From assembly GCA_946481195.1 (NCBI GenBank), contig CAMLNG010000093.1, positions 1-10,310 of the forward strand: DNA of 10,310 nucleotides, written 5' to 3'. The stretch comes from an uncultured Chromatiaceae bacterium. Lineage in GTDB: Bacteria > Pseudomonadota > Gammaproteobacteria > Enterobacterales > Alteromonadaceae. A program made the translations under genes and the position numbers. The notes under the pieces are model-generated. The model was not told the DNA's origin, ran no database searches, and was given only the letters and a program-made list of their open reading frames with translations. Positions 5,126 to 10,310 of the stretch are shown here, one piece after another (position 1 is the stretch's first letter; the number at the start of each line of letters is the position of its first letter).

Positions 5126-7828
5126 TCAGAACTTGTAACTGAAGCCCGCGCTGTACGTCCGGCCACTGGTGGTGGTGTTGTACTGACGGTCGTTCGAGTC
5201 ACTATATTGTTCTTCACGTTCGTTGGTCAGGTTGATAGCCTCAACGGTGAACTTCAGATTTTCCGTCAACTGGTAGAAGGCGGAGAAATCCACGAAAGTA
5301 GTTTTATGGAAACCGCGTTCATCTTCGTCACGTAGACCGCCTTCCACCACGCTGATGTATTGGCTGCGGCTTGCCGCTGCGATCCGGCCGCCCCAGTTGT
5401 CAGCTTCATAGTACAGCGTCATGTTGTAGCTGTTTTTCGACAGTCCAGGGAAGCTCTTCTCCTGCGTTTGACCTGTGCCCTGCACGTTGCGGTACAGCGC
5501 AGTGCCATCTACCCAGGTGTAGTTGGCAATAATGCCCAACTTGTCAAATGGTGCCGGCAGGAAATCCAGGTCGCGCTGGAACGCAATTTCCGCCCCTTTG
5601 ATGGTCGATTCATCTGAGTTTTGTGGTGATGTCACATCAAACAGTGAATCCATAGTGGCGCCATTTGGCAGCAATGACGCTGGCAGACCTGTGTCGCTGT
5701 ATTTGACTGTGGTCACTTCGGTCACGATGAAGTTTTCGATGTCTTTTTTGAACACAGCTGCCGACAAAGAGCCCACGCCTTCGTAGTACTGCTCAATGGC
5801 CAGGTCAAAGTTGACCGATTCAAAGGGTTCGAGGTCCGGGTTACCAACGGTAATTTTACCGACTTCACCTGGTGAGCCCGTCATCTGGGCGACGTTGGCT
5901 GATACAGAAATCGCACTCAGCGCCGGACGGGTCAGGTTTTTACTGATCCCGGCGCGCAGTAACAAGTCATCTTCCAGTTCATACACCAGGTTGAGGCTGG
6001 GTAACACACCGGAATAATCACGGGTAATTTCAACCGGTTTGCCCTGCGACACACCAATAGAAGTCAAATCGGTTTTGTAATAACGGGCACCGACATTACC
6101 GCGCAGCACTTTACCGCCAATCATGCTTTCCCAGCTGTATTGGGTGTAAGCAGCATCAGTGTCTTCTTCTACTGTGTAAGAGTTGGTCTGGATAATTTTA
6201 TCAGTACCCAGTTTTAAGTCTGAAATGCCATAAAACGCCTGTAAAGCAGCGACATCAGCCTGACGCCATGACATGTTCGGATGCACACTGTACACCGAGC
6301 TTACCGCGTCACTTAAGGTCTTGACACCGTTATTCAGCGGTGTGGCTTTAGATTGCACATAACCGGCATCTTCGCGGTTGTCGCCACTGTTTTTGAATTT
6401 TTTCAGGTTCAAACCAAAGTCAATATTGCTGCTGTCTGTAACGTCATAGCGGAAATCGGCTTTGATATTGTCAAAATCAGTGGCGATATAATCTTCGCGG
6501 AAATACAGATCTTTCACCGCCCAGCCTGACAACGCCGTAGGGTCAAAGTCGTAAGTGTTGACGCCGTAATAGCGGTCCTGGGTGAAGTCTGTGGTGATAC
6601 CGCCGGTGCGGATCAGGTTTACTTTATCCACGCGCGGCTGGTCATAATCAGAAGTACTGGTGCCAAACATAAATTTGGCGCCTAAGTTGTCACTGATTTG
6701 CCAGTCAGCAGTCAGCGAGACCTGATTAAAAACTGACTCGTTATAGTCAGAACGGTTTTCGGTCTGGATAGTCGAGTTGCTGAAACGGGCGAAAACCGCT
6801 TCTTTGTCGCCGTTGTTATCCAGCACGCGCAATTCTTCAATGCGGCCAAGTGCAGTACTGGAAGCGCCGCCGGTGGAGATATGGTGCTCATCCAGTGTGT
6901 TTTCCAAAGCACCATACATATAGTCCAGACCAAATTTTAAGTCGTCGCTGTGGCGGTATTGTAATGAAGTGGTAACACCCAAACGCTCCTGGTCGTTATT
7001 CCAGACTGAATAGCGGTTACCACGGGCGAACCAGATAGTCCCGGCTGCAGCCTGTGCCGCCAGCGTTGGGTCCACAGTGCTGGCGATACCGTTAGTAGCA
7101 CGCACCTGACGCCAGCGATAAGTGTTGTAACCCATCTCGCGTGAGTTTTTCTGACTGTAAGCCACAGAAGCCAGCGCGCCGAACTTACCCCAGGTGTTAG
7201 ACACCATCCCAACTAATCGCGGGTTGGTTTCATCAGCGTTGGTATTAGTACCAAGCTGGCCACCAACAGCGCCCTGAAATCCGTCATAGTCAAACGGCTT
7301 GGCAGTTCTGAGGTTGACTGTACCACCGATGCCGCCCTCGTCCTGGTCGGCCGAGTACGACTTTTTCACATCGATTTGGTTAAAGAGTTCAGAGGCAAAA
7401 ATATTGAAGTCAAAAGCGCGTGACCGGCCAACAGCACCGCGGCTGTCCATTGGTGACGACGAAGTACCGAGTGCTTCCATGCCATTGACCTGCACCCGGG
7501 TAAAATCCGGGCCTAAACCACGCAGAGAAATTTGCCGGCCTTCACCGCCTTCACGGGTGATGGCAATACCAGGCACACGCTGCAACGAATCGGCTAAGTT
7601 CTGATCAGGGAAATCTGCGATGTCTTCGGCGACGATAGAATCCTGCGCCACCATAGCTTCGCGTTTTAAATCTTTGGCTTTGATCACCGAGTCACGGAAG
7701 CCTTTAACTTCAATGATTTCAGTCTCGTCGGCTTTGCCGTTCTGCGCAGTTTGCTGAGCGTTGGCGCTAAAAGCCCCCAGTGCCGCCATGACAGCAAGCG
7801 CCACCGCTGTTTTTTGTTGCTTATACAT
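5126..7828 (-). CDS. TonB-dependent outer-membrane receptor, Xanthomonas/Caulobacter type, likely for a glycan
   Basis: This 900-residue receptor imports a ligand across the outer membrane using TonB energy. It starts at ATG with an AGGGG ribosome site 5 bases upstream. Residues 1-24 are a classic Sec signal peptide (KQQK, then hydrophobic, ending SANA). TEIIEVKG (36-43) is a likely TonB box. The plug spans roughly 46-175 and contains LADSLQRVPGIAITREGG (78-95), QISLRGLGPDFTRVQVNG (99-116) and EGGIGGTVNLRT (164-175). The rest is beta-barrel sequence, and the protein ends YSAGFSYKF with the C-terminal Phe expected of Bam-inserted barrels. The style matches the long TonB-dependent receptors of Xanthomonas, Caulobacter and Alteromonadales that usually import oligosaccharides. 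No SusD partner is visible, as expected outside Bacteroidota. The ligand is unknown; the downstream GH89, NagX and phospholipase genes suggest an amino-sugar glycan. A LacI-operator-like palindrome lies about 80 bp upstream of the start. Confidence 0.95.
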   Translation of the reverse strand: MYKQQKTAVALAVMAALGAFSANAQQTAQNGKADETEIIEVKGFRDSVIKAKDLKREAMVAQDSIVAEDIADFPDQNLADSLQRVPGIAITREGGEGRQISLRGLGPDFTRVQVNGMEALGTSSSPMDSRGAVGRSRAFDFNIFASELFNQIDVKKSYSADQDEGGIGGTVNLRTAKPFDYDGFQGAVGGQLGTNTNADETNPRLVGMVSNTWGKFGALASVAYSQKNSREMGYNTYRWRQVRATNGIASTVDPTLAAQAAAGTIWFARGNRYSVWNNDQERLGVTTSLQYRHSDDLKFGLDYMYGALENTLDEHHISTGGASSTALGRIEELRVLDNNGDKEAVFARFSNSTIQTENRSDYNESVFNQVSLTADWQISDNLGAKFMFGTSTSDYDQPRVDKVNLIRTGGITTDFTQDRYYGVNTYDFDPTALSGWAVKDLYFREDYIATDFDNIKADFRYDVTDSSNIDFGLNLKKFKNSGDNREDAGYVQSKATPLNNGVKTLSDAVSSVYSVHPNMSWRQADVAALQAFYGISDLKLGTDKIIQTNSYTVEEDTDAAYTQYSWESMIGGKVLRGNVGARYYKTDLTSIGVSQGKPVEITRDYSGVLPSLNLVYELEDDLLLRAGISKNLTRPALSAISVSANVAQMTGSPGEVGKITVGNPDLEPFESVNFDLAIEQYYEGVGSLSAAVFKKDIENFIVTEVTTVKYSDTGLPASLLPNGATMDSLFDVTSPQNSDESTIKGAEIAFQRDLDFLPAPFDKLGIIANYTWVDGTALYRNVQGTGQTQEKSFPGLSKNSYNMTLYYEADNWGGRIAAASRSQYISVVEGGLRDEDERGFHKTTFVDFSAFYQLTENLKFTVEAINLTNEREEQYSDSNDRQYNTTTSGRTYSAGFSYKF

Positions 7829-7901
7829 ATCTACCCCTGTTTCTGATGTGTTTTTATTTCGCCTGTTCTGTCCAGAGTCGGTTTTAGTAGTGAAAACCAG
7901 A

Positions 7902-7915
7902 TGACACCGGTGTCA
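7902..7915. promoter_or_regulatory. Perfect 14-bp palindrome, likely LacI-family operator of the receptor gene
   Basis: TGACACCGGTGTCA is its own reverse complement and sits 74-87 bp upstream of the receptor ATG in a non-coding gap. A short palindrome centred on CG with outer TGACA/TGTCA half-sites is typical of LacI-family sugar regulators in gammaproteobacteria, and is reminiscent of NagR-type sites reported in GlcNAc regulons. I found no second copy in the window. No regulator gene is present here, and no convincing -35/-10 pair stands out around it, so the role is inferred. Confidence 0.6.
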
Positions 7916-7946
7916 GGTATGGCATTTTTTTTACCACAGTTTTAGC

Positions 7947-7984
7947 CGGACTGCTGCTGCATACAGAGTTACTGCGTCAGTCCG
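7947..7984. repeat. Interrupted inverted repeat in the receptor upstream region
   Basis: CGGACTG (7947-7953) and CAGTCCG (7978-7984) are perfect 7-bp inverted arms separated by 24 bases. No T-run follows on the minus strand, so it is a poor terminator candidate. It may be a transcript structure or a dyad for a regulator, or it may be chance. It lies just upstream of the palindrome. Confidence 0.35.
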
Positions 7985-8024
7985 ACCTGATTTAAAGACG
8001 GTACTTCACCCGTTACATCAACAA

Positions 8025-8047
8025 ACTGAGGACCACAATCTCTCAGT
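8025..8047 (-). terminator. Weak candidate terminator after the AGE isomerase gene
   Basis: On the minus strand, 27 bases past the isomerase stop, ACTGAG and CTCAGT form a 6-bp stem around an 11-base loop, followed by TTGTTG. The stem is short, the loop large and the T-run broken, so termination here would be inefficient. It is the best hairpin found between this operon and the receptor promoter region. Confidence 0.25.
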
Positions 8048-8074
8048 CACACAGGTCAATACCCTGGCCGCCCG

Positions 8075-9283
8075 TCAAAACGCGGCCAATACATCCAGAC
8101 AAGCGCACAAAGTGTGATAATCACACTTAGCGCCGGCACTACTTTTTTCGTTGGAAACTTTTTGGTTTTGCCGGTTCAGCAGGCGATACCAGGCGCCGTG
8201 CTGATGGTCGACAAAAAACGCCCAGCAATAAGCCCACAGCTGCTGATATTTCTGTAAATACTCAGCATCGCCAGTGGTTTGATACAACAACGCTGCTGCG
8301 GCCATCGATTCGGCCTGCACCCAGAAATATTTGTCGTCGTCGCACCAGACGCCGTTTAGGTCGTAGCCGTACACTAAGCCACCGTTTTCATGGTCCCAGG
8401 CCAGAGCGTAAGCACGGTCAAACAATGCTGCGGCGCGGCTGACTAAAGCCGGGTCTGGTGCTAAACGGTTAAGCTGTAACAATAATTTCGCCCACTCTGT
8501 CTGATGGCCAGGCTGAAAACCCCAGGGCCGGTACAGATTTTTCGGGTCGGTTTTGTTGTATTCAAGATCCAGCTGGAACTGCGGGGTGTAATGTTCCCAC
8601 ACTTGTCCGTCGCTCAAAGCAGCCTGCCGCACTGTGATGTTGTGAGCCAGCAACTGCGTGCGCTGCAGGTACTTTGGCTGTTGTGTCGCCTGATAAGCCG
8701 CCAGCATCGCCTCACATAAATGCATATTGGCATTCTGGCCGCGATAATCACTTAACGTGCCGTTGGCGCTGAGCTCGTCAGCATAAAGACCATACTCTGG
8801 CTGCCAGAAACGCTGTTCCAACAAATCCCAGGTTTGGCTCAGCTTTGCACTGACATCAGCTACTTGCGCCAGCTGCAGATGGGCATAAGCCAGCAATACA
8901 AAGGCATAACCATAAGCCTGCTGCGTCATAATGTCCGGCTGATGCTGGCGTAAAGTCCAGGCGTATTGTTGGGTTGCGATCTGAAAATGCGCAGTTTCAA
9001 GGTATTTCAGGCCATGCTGTGCATAAGCGCGGTATTTTTCCGCCAGTTCTTGCTGACCATTCCGCTCAGCCAGCTCGCGGCTGGCTCTGGCGTAATTGAC
9101 AATAATGCGCGTGCTGCTGACCAGCTGGCGAAACTCAGGCGCAAACAAGCTGCCATCATCATAATAATTCTGGAAATAACCACCGGCCGCATCCAGCACC
9201 CGCAGGTCATAAAACCCGAGAATGTCGCGGCAATGCAGCCGGAGAAAACCGGCGCTATAAAATTCGATGGTTGCTGTTTGCAT
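8075..9283 (-). CDS. AGE-family sugar isomerase, probably D-mannose isomerase
   Basis: This 402-residue soluble protein without a signal peptide belongs to the N-acylglucosamine 2-epimerase (alpha6/alpha6 barrel) superfamily. LDAAGGYFQNYYDDGSL (30-46) and LVSSTRIIVNYA (54-65) match the opening of bacterial D-mannose isomerases. The active-site set known from E. coli YihS and mannose isomerases is in place: Arg59 in SSTR, His188 in NANMHLCEA, His260 and Glu263 in PGHQTEW, and His390 in CDYHTL. The likely reaction is cytoplasmic interconversion of D-mannose and D-fructose, possibly with other 2-hydroxy aldoses or ketoses. The ATG has an AAGG site 9 bases upstream and follows the mannonate dehydratase stop by 36 bp, so the two are probably cotranscribed. 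Full length for the family. A cellobiose/mannobiose 2-epimerase is the main alternative, but the motifs favour the monosaccharide isomerases. Confidence 0.85.
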   Translation of the reverse strand: MQTATIEFYSAGFLRLHCRDILGFYDLRVLDAAGGYFQNYYDDGSLFAPEFRQLVSSTRIIVNYARASRELAERNGQQELAEKYRAYAQHGLKYLETAHFQIATQQYAWTLRQHQPDIMTQQAYGYAFVLLAYAHLQLAQVADVSAKLSQTWDLLEQRFWQPEYGLYADELSANGTLSDYRGQNANMHLCEAMLAAYQATQQPKYLQRTQLLAHNITVRQAALSDGQVWEHYTPQFQLDLEYNKTDPKNLYRPWGFQPGHQTEWAKLLLQLNRLAPDPALVSRAAALFDRAYALAWDHENGGLVYGYDLNGVWCDDDKYFWVQAESMAAAALLYQTTGDAEYLQKYQQLWAYCWAFFVDHQHGAWYRLLNRQNQKVSNEKSSAGAKCDYHTLCACLDVLAAF

Positions 9284-9319
9284 CAGTGTTGGCCTTGCTG
9301 TTGCGTTTTCACTTTTGGC

Positions 9320-10310
9320 TTACCAGTTAAACATGGTGCCATCTTCTAACCGGTTAACCGGCAGATAAGCCCGTTTGTACGGATATTTCGCCGCCAGTTT
9401 TTCGTCGATATCCACGCCATGGCCTGGCTTTTCACCGGCATATAAATAGCCATTGGCGAAGTGATAATCATGCGGGAACACTTCGTCGGTCGCCGGTGTG
9501 TGGCGCATATATTCCTGAATACCGAAATTTGGTACCCAGGTATCAAAATGCAGTGCCGCGCCCATAGTGACCGGGCTTAGATCAGTCGCGCCGTGGAAGC
9601 CGGTGCGGACATGATAAAGTTCGGCCAGATGCGCAATCCGGCGCAGATGAGTAATGCCGCCGCCATGCACAATGGTGGTACGGATATAGTCAATCAGCTG
9701 CTCGCTTATCAGCTGCTGGCAATCATGAATAGAAGCAAAGACTTCGCCGACCGCAATTGGCGTGGTGGTGTGATGGCGGAACAGGCGGAAACCTTCCTGC
9801 AATTCGGCCGGCACTGCGTCTTCTAACCAGAATAATTTGTACGGCTCTAACGATTTACCAAGCTGCGCCGCTTCAATCGGTGTCAGGCGGTGGTGGGTGT
9901 CGTGCAGCAGATGATGGTCATAACCATAGGTTTCACGCAGCACTTTAAACAATTCCGGCACGCTATTGAGATACTTGCTGGTCGACCAGACGTTTTCGCT
10001 TGGCAGGTCATTGTCGGCCGGCTCGTAATACATTTTGTCTTTTGACACACCATAAGTGCTGGCAAGGCCCGGCACACCGGTCTGGGCACGGATAGCTTTG
10101 TAGCCCATCCCGATATAACGGCCAACTTCAGCCACTGTTTCGGCGATGGTATTGCCGTTGGCATGGCCATATACCATCACGCCGTCGCGGCTGCGGCCGC
10201 CCAATAACTGATACAGCGGCATATTGGCGGCTTTGGCTTTAATATCCCACAACGCCACGTCAATGGCGGCGATGGCTGTCATGCCAACAGGGCCACGGCG
10301 CCAGTAAGCA
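9320..10310 (-). CDS. manD: D-mannonate dehydratase of the enolase superfamily (ManD/RspA type), 5' end cut by window edge
   Basis: This enzyme dehydrates D-mannonate to 2-keto-3-deoxy-D-gluconate in hexuronate catabolism. About 329 C-terminal residues are visible, starting [13 protein letters not shown]; the Met at 10282 is internal, since the family conserves the residues before it, and about 70 N-terminal residues lie off the edge. Diagnostic blocks are [44 protein letters not shown] (metal-binding Asp and catalytic His), FWLEDAVP and AVGEVF (metal-binding Glu residues). The C-terminus [17 protein letters not shown] is typical of true ManD proteins. FHGATDLSP carries Ala where low-activity RspA-like members have Pro, which, as I recall the family literature, fits an efficient mannonate dehydratase rather than a vestigial one. 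It is followed by the AGE isomerase gene, suggesting an operon for hexuronate and mannose use. Promoter and start lie outside the window. Confidence 0.92.
   Translation of the reverse strand, partial: AYWRRGPVGMTAIAAIDVALWDIKAKAANMPLYQLLGGRSRDGVMVYGHANGNTIAETVAEVGRYIGMGYKAIRAQTGVPGLASTYGVSKDKMYYEPADNDLPSENVWSTSKYLNSVPELFKVLRETYGYDHHLLHDTHHRLTPIEAAQLGKSLEPYKLFWLEDAVPAELQEGFRLFRHHTTTPIAVGEVFASIHDCQQLISEQLIDYIRTTIVHGGGITHLRRIAHLAELYHVRTGFHGATDLSPVTMGAALHFDTWVPNFGIQEYMRHTPATDEVFPHDYHFANGYLYAGEKPGHGVDIDEKLAAKYPYKRAYLPVNRLEDGTMFNW

Noticed and set aside
7916..7960. A sigma-70 promoter on the minus strand just upstream of the palindrome (CATACC as -10)
   Set aside because: The -10 match is poor and no acceptable -35 lies at the right spacing, so I do not call a promoter.

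Overview
The window looks like part of a carbohydrate-scavenging region of a Gram-negative gammaproteobacterium. The protein styles (a large TonB-dependent receptor, periplasmic hydrolases, moderately GC-rich codons) resemble Alteromonadales or Chromatiales such as Rheinheimera, but the genus is an impression from sequence and not a search result. All seven recognisable genes lie on the minus strand, so transcription runs from right to left. I see no RNA genes, insertion sequences, phage genes or CRISPR arrays.

Reading in the direction of transcription: (1) 10310-8075 holds the end of an operon, with a mannonate dehydratase of the enolase superfamily (ManD/RspA type, its N-terminus cut by the window edge) and, 36 bp later, an AGE-family sugar isomerase most like D-mannose isomerases. 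(2) 8074-7829 is a 246-bp intergenic region with a perfect 14-bp palindrome of LacI-operator style, a 7-bp inverted repeat and a weak terminator candidate. (3) 7828-5126 encodes a 900-residue TonB-dependent receptor, followed at once by a good intrinsic terminator that sits in a cluster of five alternating GGCGGC/GCCGCC arms. (4) 4994-1 is a tightly packed operon: a secreted GH89 alpha-N-acetylglucosaminidase (NAGLU homologue), a multi-spanning NagX/HGSNAT-like membrane protein, a secreted calcium-dependent phosphatidylinositol-specific phospholipase C-like protein, and a Tat-exported GH28-like beta-helix protein truncated by the left edge. Gaps in this operon are 7 bp, 3 bp and a 1-base stop/start overlap.

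The notable point is the gene combination. Human HGSNAT N-acetylates terminal alpha-glucosamine across a membrane and NAGLU then removes the resulting alpha-GlcNAc. Here homologues of both are neighbours and are followed by an inositol-phospholipid-type phosphodiesterase. Alpha-GlcN linked to inositol phosphate is the core of GPI anchors, and related GlcN(Ac)-GlcA-inositol-phosphoceramides occur in plants. A cassette for dismantling amino-sugar-bearing inositol glycolipids is therefore a reasonable but unproven hypothesis. Simpler readings are the use of alpha-GlcNAc-capped glycans or of heparan-type oligosaccharides. The receptor would import the oligosaccharide, the periplasmic enzymes would trim it, and the mannonate dehydratase and mannose isomerase would pass released hexuronate or mannose into central metabolism.
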